In this document: one piece after another, positions 9,608-18,119 of the stretch
How positions within the stretch are numbered: the first letter of the stretch is position 1
Layout: each line of letters starts with the position of its first letter
Source: Cribrihabitans marinus
Lineage (GTDB): Bacteria; Pseudomonadota; Alphaproteobacteria; Rhodobacterales; Rhodobacteraceae
Length of the DNA stretch: 64,000 nucleotides
Assembly (NCBI RefSeq): GCF_900109035.1
Contig: NZ_FNYD01000004.1
Coordinates: 248,001 to 312,000 of the forward strand
Direction: 5' to 3'
The notes under the pieces: generated by a model
What the model was told of the DNA's origin: nothing
What the model saw: only the letters and a program-made list of their open reading frames with translations
Databases searched by the model: none
Translations under genes and position numbers: made by a program

Positions 9608-10513
9608 ATGTACACGATTGCCGCGCTCTACCACTTCACCCGGTTCGAGGATCCCGCCGCGCTGAAACCCGCGCTCGAGGATCTGTGCCGGGCGCATTCG
9701 GTCAAGGGCACGCTTCTGCTGGCCCGCGAGGGGCTGAACGGCACGATCGCCGGGCCGCGCGCGGGCATCGACGCGGTGCTGGCGCATCTGCGCGGCCTGC
9801 CCGGCTGCGATGGGCTGGAATGGAAGGAAGCGACATCCCACAGCCCGCCCTTTGGCAAGATGAAGGTCCGCCTGAAGAAAGAGATCGTCACCATGGGTCA
9901 GCCCGACGTGGACCCCCGCGCCCGCGTCGGCCATTATGTCGAACCCGAGGACTGGAACGACCTGATCCGCAGCCCGGATGTGGCGGTGATCGACACGCGC
10001 AACGATTATGAGGTCGCCATCGGCACGTTCGAGGGCGCGATAGACCCTGATACGGCCAGTTTCCGCGATTTCCCTGCCTGGTGGGAGGCCAACAAGGAGC
10101 GGTTCCACAACAAGCGGATCGCCATGTTCTGCACCGGCGGAATCCGCTGCGAAAAGTCCACCAACTACCTGCTGGGGCAGGGCATCGACGAGGTATATCA
10201 CCTCAAGGGCGGCATCCTGCGCTATCTCGAGGAGGTGCCCGAGGATCAAAGCGCCTGGAATGGAGAGTGTTTCGTCTTCGACAACCGGGTCTCGGTCGGC
10301 CACGGGCTGGCCGAGGGCCCGCACGAGCTGTGCCACGGCTGCCGCCGGCCGATCCTGCCCGACGACAAGCTGCGCCCGGAATATGAACAGGGCGTGTCCT
10401 GCCATCAGTGCATCGACGAGACCTCCGAGGCCGACAAGGCACGGTTCCGCGAGCGCCAGAAGCAGATCGCCCTGGCCCGCGCCCGCGGCGAGGCGCATCT
10501 GGGCGGGACCTGA
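9608..10513 (+). CDS. trhO: tRNA uridine(34) 5-hydroxylase, rhodanese-related
   Basis: Oxygen-dependent hydroxylase that makes 5-hydroxyuridine at the wobble position of certain tRNAs (YceA/TrhO family). The 301-aa protein has the N-terminal acylphosphatase-like domain with 'LLAREGLNGTIAG' and a rhodanese domain with 'VIDTRNDYE' and the active loop 'FCTGGIRCEKS' (catalytic Cys175, Cys181). A C-terminal four-cysteine cluster (242, 245, 265, 268) probably binds zinc. Assignment is strong because the rhodanese loop and its surroundings are characteristic. Confidence 0.93.
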   Translation: MYTIAALYHFTRFEDPAALKPALEDLCRAHSVKGTLLLAREGLNGTIAGPRAGIDAVLAHLRGLPGCDGLEWKEATSHSPPFGKMKVRLKKEIVTMGQPDVDPRARVGHYVEPEDWNDLIRSPDVAVIDTRNDYEVAIGTFEGAIDPDTASFRDFPAWWEANKERFHNKRIAMFCTGGIRCEKSTNYLLGQGIDEVYHLKGGILRYLEEVPEDQSAWNGECFVFDNRVSVGHGLAEGPHELCHGCRRPILPDDKLRPEYEQGVSCHQCIDETSEADKARFRERQKQIALARARGEAHLGGT

Positions 10514-10584
10514 GGAAATGCCGAAAACGGTTGCATCCCGGCCGATCTGCCGAACAGATTGAGGCGACGGACAGGGGGCGGCAG

Positions 10585-11082
10585 ATGACGACCGGAATGC
10601 GCGAAGACTGGACATCGACGGTGCTGGCCGCCTCGGGCCTGGTGTCGGTCAGCGTCCTGGCCTTCTACCTGCTGTCGAACCTGGGCGCCGACACGGCCGG
10701 CAACACCTTCGGAACCGTGGCCATGTTCGGGCTCTGCCTTTGGCTGGTGGTGCAGCTCTGGGTCTACATGACCCGGATCCAGACCCCGCGCCGGCAGCTG
10801 TTCCTGATGGGGATCTCCTTCATCCAGGTGGTGCCGTTCCTGTTCGCGGCAGTCTACGGCGCCTTCGGCTATGCCGATATCTGCGTCGTCGGGGCAAAGA
10901 ACCCTTCGGATCTGCTCTATTTCTCCTATGTCACCTTCACCACGGTCGGCTTCGGCGACCTGCACCCGGTGGGCGTCTGCCGGATCCTCGCGGTGGCCGA
11001 GGCGGTGACCGGATACATCCTTCTTGGCCTCTTCGTGGCCGCCGCGGTCGCCATGTACGGCAACAGCCACAAAGCCGGATGA
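10585..11082 (+). CDS. Small potassium channel protein (ion channel family 2)
   Basis: Inner-membrane protein of 165 aa with about four hydrophobic segments and a re-entrant pore before the last one. The pore carries a K+-selectivity filter 'TTVGFGDLHP'. No cytoplasmic RCK/TrkA-N domain is present, so gating is not obvious. The start ATG at 10585 has a purine-rich sequence (aggggg) just upstream; longer in-frame starts back to 10408 run into trhO and are unlikely. It follows trhO by 71 bases and precedes the aminotransferase gene by 33. No functional link to those neighbours is clear. Confidence 0.85.
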   Translation: MTTGMREDWTSTVLAASGLVSVSVLAFYLLSNLGADTAGNTFGTVAMFGLCLWLVVQLWVYMTRIQTPRRQLFLMGISFIQVVPFLFAAVYGAFGYADICVVGAKNPSDLLYFSYVTFTTVGFGDLHPVGVCRILAVAEAVTGYILLGLFVAAAVAMYGNSHKAG

Positions 11083-11115
11083 CCCGACCCGATTTCCCGA
11101 ACCGATGGAGACCCC

Positions 11116-12366
11116 ATGACCGCGATCACGCCGGACCTTCTGACCGAAATCCGCAGCCGCTTTGCCCAGATCGACCATTGCCCGCAGCAGGGTCCGCGCA
11201 TCTTCTTCGAGAATGCCGGCGGCGCGCTGACGCTGAAATCAGTGGTCGAGACCTCGGGGCGGTATGCGGCGATCCCCGACAACCAGGGGCGCGACAACCC
11301 CGGCAGCAAGGAGCTGGTCCGCACCATCGACCGGGCAAAGGCGGACATGCGCGTGCTGATGAACGCGCCCGATGGGCAGTTCTTCGTCGGCGAGAGCGGC
11401 ACCGAGCTTTTGTTCCGGCTGATCATGAACGCCTGCCTGGGCAGCGGCGCGGGCGTCGTTCTCGGCTCGACGCTGGAGCATCCCGCGACCCGCTCGGCCT
11501 GTGGACGCTGGGCCCGCATCGCCGGGCAGCGGCACGTGCTGGTTGCCCATGACCACGCGACCGGCACGGTCGGGACCGAGGCCTATGCCGCTGCGGTCAC
11601 GCCCGACACCAGGGTCGCGACGATCATCCACACTTCGCCCGTCACCGGGATGGGCGTCGATGTCGCCGCAATTGCTGCCGCGATCCGCGCTGTGGCGCCC
11701 AAGTGCTACATCATCGTCGACGGCATCCAGCACGCCGCGCATGGGCGCATCGACATCGACTCCTACGATGTCGACGGCTATGTGATCTCGCCCTACAAGA
11801 TGTTCTCGCGTCACGGCTACGGCCTGGCCTGGATCTCGGACCGACTGACGAAATTGCCGCATGACGCGCTTCTGGACGGACCCGCGGATAATTGGGAACT
11901 GGGCACCCGCGACACCGGGGCCTATGCGACCCTTTCGGATCTGGCCGAGTACCTGGACTGGCTGGGCGGCCAGATCAGCGATGCCACCGAGCGGCGCGAA
12001 CGGATCGTCGCCGCGGGCACGGCGATCCATGCGCAGGAGAAGACGCTGACCGATGCGATGATCCACGGCACCGGCAACCTGGCGGGGCTGGACGCCATGC
12101 CGCGGGTGCACATCATCGGCGGTTCCGACAACCCCGCGCGCGAGGGGCTGGTCTCGCTCTGGGTCGAGGGGATCGACGCGGCCGAGGTCGTGGCCCGTCT
12201 GAACGCGGCGCGCATCCGCACCCATCTGCGCAAGCCCGACCACTACTCCGGCAACATTCTGGACCCTTTGGGCCTGGACGGCTGCGTGCGCGTGTCGATG
12301 TGCCACTACAACAGCCTGCACGAGGTCGCCCAGTTCCTCGCCGCGATGAACGAGATCGCCAACTGA
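11116..12366 (+). CDS. Class V aminotransferase / cysteine-desulfurase-like PLP enzyme
   Basis: PLP-dependent fold-type I enzyme of 416 aa. It has the cofactor Asp202 in 'IIVDGIQHAAHG' and the Schiff-base lysine at 228 in 'VISPYKMFSRHG'. The early 'FFENAGGALT' and 'STLEHPATRS' segments are usual in class V proteins. Substrate specificity cannot be deduced; annotations such as selenocysteine lyase or cysteine desulfurase would be guesses. A dimethylglycine-dehydrogenase-like flavoprotein follows 110 bases downstream on the same strand, and the pair may act in one amine or amino-acid catabolic route. Confidence 0.82.
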   Translation: MTAITPDLLTEIRSRFAQIDHCPQQGPRIFFENAGGALTLKSVVETSGRYAAIPDNQGRDNPGSKELVRTIDRAKADMRVLMNAPDGQFFVGESGTELLFRLIMNACLGSGAGVVLGSTLEHPATRSACGRWARIAGQRHVLVAHDHATGTVGTEAYAAAVTPDTRVATIIHTSPVTGMGVDVAAIAAAIRAVAPKCYIIVDGIQHAAHGRIDIDSYDVDGYVISPYKMFSRHGYGLAWISDRLTKLPHDALLDGPADNWELGTRDTGAYATLSDLAEYLDWLGGQISDATERRERIVAAGTAIHAQEKTLTDAMIHGTGNLAGLDAMPRVHIIGGSDNPAREGLVSLWVEGIDAAEVVARLNAARIRTHLRKPDHYSGNILDPLGLDGCVRVSMCHYNSLHEVAQFLAAMNEIAN

Positions 12367-12476
12367 TCCTTCGCCGGCGCACAACGAAATAATGCGCAAC
12401 GGCGACGAAAAATTTGTGGGTGCGCGGCCTGTCCCTGCGTTAGCCTGCGCCTCGCAGCGAAAGGAGACCCCCGCCC

Positions 12477-14894
12477 ATGAAAACCCACGCGCAGGTCGTC
12501 GTCATCGGGGGCGGCCTTGTCGGCTGCTCGATCCTCTACCACCTGGCCAAGCTGGGCTGGACCGATGTGGTGCTGCTGGAGCGTGACGAGCTGACCAGCG
12601 GATCCACCTGGCACGCGGCGGCCAATATCCACGGGCTGCACGACAACAACAACGTCACCCGGATCCAGCATTACACCATGAACCTTTATAAGGAGCTGGA
12701 GCTGGAGACCGGACAGGGCTGCGGCGTGTTCCAGCCCGGATCGCTCTACCTGGCCCGGACCGAGGATCGCGAGCACCAGCTGCGCCTGCAGGAGGCCAAG
12801 GCGCGGTTCTACGGGCTGAACTTCTACGAGGTCAGCCGCGAACAGGCGATGGAGCTGCACCCGCTGGCGCAGTTCGACGATATCCGCTGCATCATGTACG
12901 AACCCGAAGGCGGCAACGTGGACCCGTCGGGCGTGACCATGGCCTATGCCGCCGGCGCCCGGGCCATGGGGGCCGAGATTCAGCGGTTTTGCCCCGTAAC
13001 AGGGACTGAATCTCAGCCCGACGGCAGCTGGATCGTGCGCACGCCCAAGGGTGACATCTGCACGCAATGGGTGGTCAATGCCGGCGGCTTGTGGGGCCGC
13101 GAGGTGGCGGCGATGGCGGGGATCACCCTGCCGCTGCAACCGACCGAGCACCAGTATTTCGTCACCGAAACGATCCCCGAGGTTGCCGCGATGGGCCGCC
13201 GCCTGCCCTCGATCGCCGACCGCGACGGCGAATACTACTTCCGGCAGGAGGGCAACGGTTTCCTCATCGGCGCCTATGAGCGCGACGTCCGGTTCTGGGC
13301 CGAGGACGGCACGCCGCTGGATTTCGCCCATGACCTGTTTCCCGACGACCTGGACCGGATCATGGAGAACGTGATCCGCGCGACCGAGCGCGTGCCCGCC
13401 GCCGCCGCAGCCGGGGTCAAGCGGGTCATCAACGGGCCGATGATCTGGTCGCCCGACGCCAACGCGATCTGGGGTCCGGTGCCCGAGCTGCGCAACTATT
13501 TCTGCTGCACCGGCATCATACCCGGCTTCTCGCAATCCGGCGGTCTGGGCCTGTTGGCGGCGCAATGGATCATCGAGGGCGAGCCGCAATACGACATGTT
13601 CGCCTGGGATCTGGCGCGGTTCGGCGACTGGGCCGGCAAGGCCTTCACCAAGGCGCGGGTGCAGGACCAGTATGCCCACCGCTTCGCCATCCATTTCCCC
13701 AACGAGGAACGCAGCGCCGGCCGGCCCGCGCGGGTCCGCCCCGCCTACGAGATGCAGAAAGAGATGGGCTGCGTTCACGGCCTGAACTGCGGCTGGGAGC
13801 ATCCGCTTTGGTTCGCCGACACACCCGGCGTGAAGGACACCAACAGCTTCACCCGCCAGAACTGGTGGGAGCCGGTGGGCCGCGAGGTGCGTATGCTGCG
13901 GGAGAACGTCGGCGTGATCGACATCTCGAACTTCGCCAATTACGTCATCAAGGGGCCGGGTGCGCATGACTGGCTCGACCGGCTGGTCGCCAACCGGGTT
14001 CCCACGCAAGTTGGCCGCTCCTGCCTCACGCCGCTGATCTCCGTGCGCGGCGGGGTGGCGGGCGATTTCACCATCACCATGGTCGATCGTGACGAATACA
14101 TGATGGTGGGTTCCGGCATGGCCGAACGCTATCACCAGCGGTTCTTCAACATGGTGCCGCTGCCCGAAGGCACGACGCTGGAGGTGGCCACTGATCGCAT
14201 CGCCGGATTCAACATCGCGGGACCAAAGGCGCGCGAAGTATTGCAGCGGCTGACCAATGCCGACTTGTCGAACGAGGCCTTCCGCTTCATGCGCTCGGCG
14301 CAGATCGAGGTGGCCGGCGTGGCCTGTCTCGCCATCCGCGTCAGCTTCTCCGGCGACCTGGGGTGGGAGCTGCATTGCGCCGAATCCGACCAGATCAGGC
14401 TCTACACCGCGCTTTTGGACACAGCGCGAGAGGCTGGCGGCGGGCCGGTGGGCGGCCGCGCGCTGGGCAGCCTGCGGATCGAGAAGGGCTATGGCTCCTG
14501 GGGCCGCGAATACAGCCAGGAATACTGGCCGCAGGAGGTCGGGCTGGATCGGCTGATCAAGCTGGACAAGGATTTCCTGCACAAGGACGCGTATCTGAAG
14601 ATCAAGGACAACGCCCCGCGCGAGATCCTGTCGGTCTTCGAGATCGAGGCTGACCACAACGCCGATGCCAGCGGCGGAGAGCCGGTCTTTACCCCGGATG
14701 GCAGATCCGTCGGCCGCGTCACCTCGGGCGCTTACGGCTATTCGGTCGGCAAATCGCTGGCGCTGGGCTATGCCGATCCCAAGGTGGCCGGGCCGGGCGA
14801 CGCGGTCGAGGTCTATGTGCTGGGCAAACCGCACAAGGCGCGGATCCTGCCGCAGGCCCCCTTCGACCCGGAGGGCAAGCGGCTGCGCGGCTGA
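12477..14894 (+). CDS. Dimethylglycine/sarcosine dehydrogenase-type flavoprotein with GcvT domain
   Basis: Oxidative demethylase of 805 aa with two parts. The N-terminal FAD-dependent oxidoreductase (about 1-420) has the dinucleotide motif 'VIGGGLVGCS' and 'GSTWHAAANIHG', whose His46 is at the position that binds FAD covalently in dimethylglycine dehydrogenase. The folate-binding GcvT-like part (about 430-805) would transfer the released one-carbon unit to tetrahydrofolate. A good ribosome-binding site (aaaggag) precedes the start. Likely substrates are dimethylglycine, sarcosine or a similar N-methyl compound; the choline genes ~16 kb away make glycine-betaine breakdown plausible but do not prove it. 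Confidence 0.87.
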   Translation: MKTHAQVVVIGGGLVGCSILYHLAKLGWTDVVLLERDELTSGSTWHAAANIHGLHDNNNVTRIQHYTMNLYKELELETGQGCGVFQPGSLYLARTEDREHQLRLQEAKARFYGLNFYEVSREQAMELHPLAQFDDIRCIMYEPEGGNVDPSGVTMAYAAGARAMGAEIQRFCPVTGTESQPDGSWIVRTPKGDICTQWVVNAGGLWGREVAAMAGITLPLQPTEHQYFVTETIPEVAAMGRRLPSIADRDGEYYFRQEGNGFLIGAYERDVRFWAEDGTPLDFAHDLFPDDLDRIMENVIRATERVPAAAAAGVKRVINGPMIWSPDANAIWGPVPELRNYFCCTGIIPGFSQSGGLGLLAAQWIIEGEPQYDMFAWDLARFGDWAGKAFTKARVQDQYAHRFAIHFPNEERSAGRPARVRPAYEMQKEMGCVHGLNCGWEHPLWFADTPGVKDTNSFTRQNWWEPVGREVRMLRENVGVIDISNFANYVIKGPGAHDWLDRLVANRVPTQVGRSCLTPLISVRGGVAGDFTITMVDRDEYMMVGSGMAERYHQRFFNMVPLPEGTTLEVATDRIAGFNIAGPKAREVLQRLTNADLSNEAFRFMRSAQIEVAGVACLAIRVSFSGDLGWELHCAESDQIRLYTALLDTAREAGGGPVGGRALGSLRIEKGYGSWGREYSQEYWPQEVGLDRLIKLDKDFLHKDAYLKIKDNAPREILSVFEIEADHNADASGGEPVFTPDGRSVGRVTSGAYGYSVGKSLALGYADPKVAGPGDAVEVYVLGKPHKARILPQAPFDPEGKRLRG

Positions 14895-14911
14895 TCGCCT
14901 CCAGCATTCCC

Positions 14912-14932
14912 GTCCCGGGCTTGACCCGGGAC
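14912..14932. repeat. Perfect inverted repeat (GTCCCGGG / CCCGGGAC)
   Basis: An 8-bp perfect stem with a 5-base loop (cttga), 17 bases after the flavoprotein stop codon. A degenerate half-copy in the opposite sense lies at about 14940-14951. Palindromes with a 'ccggg-cttga-cccgg' core are often dispersed between genes in alphaproteobacteria. No T-run follows, so it is not a standard terminator. Confidence 0.55.
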
Positions 14933-14993
14933 CTCGACCGTCAAGCCGGGCAAGGGCTCCCGGACCGGGCCACCGGCGCGACCTGCTGCGACC

Positions 14994-15881
14994 TCACCGG
15001 TCCATCTCCGCCGCCTGCCCCTGCAGCCAATCCTTGAACAGCCGCACCGCCGCCCCCGGCATCCGGTCCTTGAACCGCACGCAATAGAGCCAGGGGCAGT
15101 CCATCTCGGCCGCGAACGGTTCGATGACGAGGCCGCGCGCCGTGAACGGGCCGATCAGCGACCGCGGAACGGCAGCACAGCCCAGCCCCTGCGCGGCCCA
15201 TTCGATGGCCAGCGCCGTCACGTCGGTCTGCAGCCCGCCCGGCATCGCCAGACGCGGCAGGCCGAAATGCCGCGCGACCCGATCCCAGTAATCCAGCCGC
15301 CCGAGAATGCGGATCAGGTCCGCCTCGGGCAATTGCGCCGGATCGCTCAGGGCGGCACCGCGCACGCGGAAATCCGGCGCGCAGATCACCGCCAGCCGGT
15401 CGGCCCACAGCCGGGTCGCGTCGGCGGGCAACTCGTCTTCGTGGCAGACGGTGATCGAGACATCGGCGACATCGGCCTCCACATCGGACCAGACGGTGCC
15501 GTGCACCGTCAGCTGGATCTCGGGATGGGCCGCGTGAAACCCGCGCACTGCCCCGGCCAACCAATGCGCGGCCAGGCTGGTGGGGCAGGACACCACCACC
15601 TCGCGCTTGCGCGGCTGGGTCAGGATCGCCTCGGTCGCGGTGTCGATCTGTTGCAGCGCCTGACGTACGCTGGGCAGATAGGCCTCGCCCAGTTCAGTGA
15701 GCGCCAGCGACCGCGGCAGCCGGACGAAAAGCGGCCGGCCGATGAACTCTTCCAGCGAGCGGACATGGTTGCTGACCGCCGATTGCGTCAGGCTCAGTTC
15801 GTCGGCGGCGGCGGTAAAGCTCGACAGGCGCGCCGCGGCCTCGAAGGAGCGCAGGAATGGAAGATGCGGCAAGTGTTTCAT
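14994..15881 (-). CDS. LysR-family transcriptional regulator, GcvA-like
   Basis: DNA-binding regulator of 295 aa from the chosen start. The N-terminal winged helix has 'FEAAARLSSFTAAADELSLT' and the recognition helix 'QSAVSNHVRSLEEFIG'; the rest is a periplasmic-binding-like effector domain. 'LPFLRSFEAAARL' is typical of the GcvA/AmpR branch. The ATG at 15881 is preceded by 'agggtggg'; an in-frame start at 15932 would add 17 unconserved-looking residues and invade the neighbouring promoter. It is divergent from the MmgE/PrpD gene with 104 bases between, the classical LysR arrangement, so that gene is its probable target. Confidence 0.88.
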   Translation of the reverse strand: MKHLPHLPFLRSFEAAARLSSFTAAADELSLTQSAVSNHVRSLEEFIGRPLFVRLPRSLALTELGEAYLPSVRQALQQIDTATEAILTQPRKREVVVSCPTSLAAHWLAGAVRGFHAAHPEIQLTVHGTVWSDVEADVADVSITVCHEDELPADATRLWADRLAVICAPDFRVRGAALSDPAQLPEADLIRILGRLDYWDRVARHFGLPRLAMPGGLQTDVTALAIEWAAQGLGCAAVPRSLIGPFTARGLVIEPFAAEMDCPWLYCVRFKDRMPGAAVRLFKDWLQGQAAEMDR

Positions 15882-15985
15882 GGCGCCCACCCTAATACCG
15901 GCATCCCGCGCAAAAGACCCCGATGACGACATGCCATGTCGGGAAAGGACATGCGCCCGGTTTTTGCCTGTCCGAGCCTGACAGG

Positions 15986-17362
15986 ATGGACACCGGCAGC
16001 CGACAGACCCCGTTCGGGCGCCTCGCCGCCTTCACGCTCGACACCGCGCCCGAGGCGATCCCCGCGCGAACACGCGAATTCGCGGCGCTGATGATGCTCG
16101 ACACGCTGGGCGTCACCATCGCCGCCGCGCCGATGCAGGCCGGGGTCATCGCCCGCGAGACGGCGACGCTGCTGTTTGCCAGCGCTGAGAAGGCGACTCA
16201 GGCCCGGATGCTGTTCGACGGGCGCGCGGTCGGCCTGGCCGGGGCGGCCTATGCCGCCGCGACGCAGACCGACAACCTGGACGCCCATGACGGCTATAAC
16301 CCGACCAAGGGGCATATCGGCGTGGTGGCTGTTCCCGCGCTGGCCGCACTGGCCGAGCATGCGCCGGGTCTGAGCGGCCAGCAGGCGCTGGCGGCCCTGG
16401 TGATCTGCTACGAGGTCGCGGGCCGGGCCGGCATGGCGCTGCACGGCACGGTCAGCGACTATCACACCTCCGGGGCGTGGAACGCGCTGGGCGTGGCCGC
16501 GATGGCCGCCCGCCTGCGCGGACACAGCCCGGAGCAGCTGCGGCAGGCGCTGGGCATCGCCGAATATCACGGCCCGCGCAGCCAGATGATGCGCGAGATC
16601 GCCAATCCGACCATGCTGCATGACGGCTCGGGCTGGGGCGCGCTGACCGGCCTGTCGGCGGCCATCCTGGCGGAACGCGGCTTCACCGGCGCCCCGGCGA
16701 TCACCGTCGAGGGTGATGCGGTCGCGGCCTATTGGCAGGATCTCGGCCGGTTCTGGCAGATGGACCACCAATATGTGAAACCCTACCCGATCTGCCGCTG
16801 GGCCCATGCCGCGATCGACGCGGTGCGCCAGGTGATGGCCGAACACGACCTGCCGCCCGAGCGGATCCGCGCCGTGCGGATCGCAAGCTTTCACCAGGCC
16901 GTCTGCCTGTTTCCCGGGCTTCCGGACACCACCTCGCAGGCGCAGTATTCGCTGCCATTCGCGGTTGCAGTGCAGATCGTGCACGGGCGGATCGGGGTCG
17001 AGCACATCTCGGGCGACGGTCTGCGCGACGCCCGCGTGGCCGAGATGATCCGGCGCATCACCGTGTCCGAATCGCCCCGCCACAACTGGCGTTTTCCCGA
17101 GGGGCGCTGGGCCGATGTGGTGATCGAGACCACCGATGGCCAAGAGCTGGCCTCGGGCGATGTCCATGCGCGCGGCGGACCCGAGGCTCCGATGGAGCGT
17201 GACGAGGTGATCGGCAAATACATTGATTTCGCGGCGCCGGTTCTAGGCGCCACGCGCGCCGGCGCCATCCGCGATGCCACCCTGAGGCTGGTGCAGCCCG
17301 GCAGCCGCTTTGAAGACCTGGCCGAGCTCATCTATGCGCCGTCGGCCCCGGCCAGCGGATAG
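15986..17362 (+). CDS. MmgE/PrpD family protein
   Basis: All-helical N-terminal domain plus C-terminal lid of the 2-methylcitrate dehydratase/aconitate decarboxylase superfamily, 458 aa from the chosen start. Landmarks are 'LMMLDTLGVTIAAAP', 'NLDAHDGYNPTKGHIG' with the conserved Asp/His region, and 'QYVKPYPICRWAHAAIDA'. Members include dehydratases and isomerases; the exact reaction is unknown. An in-frame start at 15923 is possible, but 15986 lies closer to the family start. Its 3' end overlaps thpR (opposite strand) by 31 bases. Probable target of the divergent LysR regulator. Confidence 0.85.
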   Translation: MDTGSRQTPFGRLAAFTLDTAPEAIPARTREFAALMMLDTLGVTIAAAPMQAGVIARETATLLFASAEKATQARMLFDGRAVGLAGAAYAAATQTDNLDAHDGYNPTKGHIGVVAVPALAALAEHAPGLSGQQALAALVICYEVAGRAGMALHGTVSDYHTSGAWNALGVAAMAARLRGHSPEQLRQALGIAEYHGPRSQMMREIANPTMLHDGSGWGALTGLSAAILAERGFTGAPAITVEGDAVAAYWQDLGRFWQMDHQYVKPYPICRWAHAAIDAVRQVMAEHDLPPERIRAVRIASFHQAVCLFPGLPDTTSQAQYSLPFAVAVQIVHGRIGVEHISGDGLRDARVAEMIRRITVSESPRHNWRFPEGRWADVVIETTDGQELASGDVHARGGPEAPMERDEVIGKYIDFAAPVLGATRAGAIRDATLRLVQPGSRFEDLAELIYAPSAPASG

Positions 17363-17877
17363 GCCGCCAGCGCATCGTGGCGCGCCCCGTCCCGGCGCAA
17401 CACCGACCGGTAGAGCACAAGCTCGGCCACCGGACCCGCATCGAGACGAAACCCGGACTCGGCCGCCAGGATCTGCGGCACGTCACCCGCGTCCCAGGGT
17501 TGCAGCCGTGCCAGGGTCACATGCGGGCGGAATCGCCGGCGCGGCAACTTCAGGCCGGCCCGCCGCACCGCGCGCTGCACTTCCGAATGCAGGGCGTCCA
17601 GGGCCGCGTCCCGCACGACCGCGGCCCCGATCACGCGCGGCGCCGCCCCACCCAGCGCGACCAGCCCCTCCAGGCGCAGTGCGCAGGCCGGCAGGTCCGC
17701 AAGCTCCAGCTCGTCGTTCAGCGCCGACAGGTCCGCTTCGCTGCGGTCGTCCAGAAACGCCAGCGTGACATGCAGGTTGTCGACAGGCACCGCCCGCCCA
17801 ACCGGAATCGACGCTTGCAACGCACCCAGCCGGGCGCGCGCGTCTTCGGAGAGTGGCAGGGCAAGAAAACTGCGCAT
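17332..17877 (-). CDS. thpR: RNA 2',3'-cyclic phosphodiesterase
   Basis: 2H phosphoesterase of 181 aa with both catalytic HxTx motifs: 'NLHVTLAFL' (His36) and 'RPHVTLARL' (His119). Proteins of this family open 2',3'-cyclic phosphates and can ligate tRNA halves in vitro. The start at 17877 ('MRSFLALPLS') is typical; an in-frame start 48 bases upstream adds a non-conserved extension. The C-terminal end overlaps the convergent MmgE/PrpD gene by 31 bases. Confidence 0.9.
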   Translation of the reverse strand: MRSFLALPLSEDARARLGALQASIPVGRAVPVDNLHVTLAFLDDRSEADLSALNDELELADLPACALRLEGLVALGGAAPRVIGAAVVRDAALDALHSEVQRAVRRAGLKLPRRRFRPHVTLARLQPWDAGDVPQILAAESGFRLDAGPVAELVLYRSVLRRDGARHDALAAYPLAGADGA

Positions 17878-17929
17878 GTTCCATCCCGGACCTGGGATCA
17901 TCCATCTTGGCCGGCGCCGATGCACGGCG

Positions 17930-18006
17930 TGGCGACCCCGGCAGGATTCGAACCTGCAACCTGCCCCTTAGGAGGGGGCTGCTCTATCCAGTTGAGCCAC
18001 GGGGCC
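17930..18006 (-). tRNA. tRNA-Arg (anticodon CCT)
   Basis: Read on the minus strand, the sequence folds as a cloverleaf: 7-bp acceptor stem (GGCCCCG with CGGGGTC, one G-T wobble), a D arm with 'ctcaactggatagag', a 7-base anticodon loop CTCCTAA giving anticodon CCT (decodes AGG), and a T arm 'gcaggttcgaatcctgc'. The discriminator is G and a CCA end is encoded. Length is 77 bases including CCA. Confidence 0.95.
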
Positions 18007-18119
18007 GTTCGCGGCCGTGTCTAGCCGGAATTCTTCGGGTTGTCATGGGGGTTTGCTGGCGCTTGCGCCGGTTCGTTGCTTCACTGTAGCATCCGACCAA
18101 ACCACCTGCAGGAAATCCC

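Noticed and set aside
12306-14834. Open minus-strand frame of 842 codons opposite the dehydrogenase
   Set aside because: Typical GC-rich antisense shadow; the plus strand encodes an intact FAD-GcvT protein with a good ribosome-binding site.
17930-18119. Integration site or genomic island boundary at tRNA-Arg
   Set aside because: No integrase, direct repeat of the tRNA 3' end, or compositional break was seen in the following genes.
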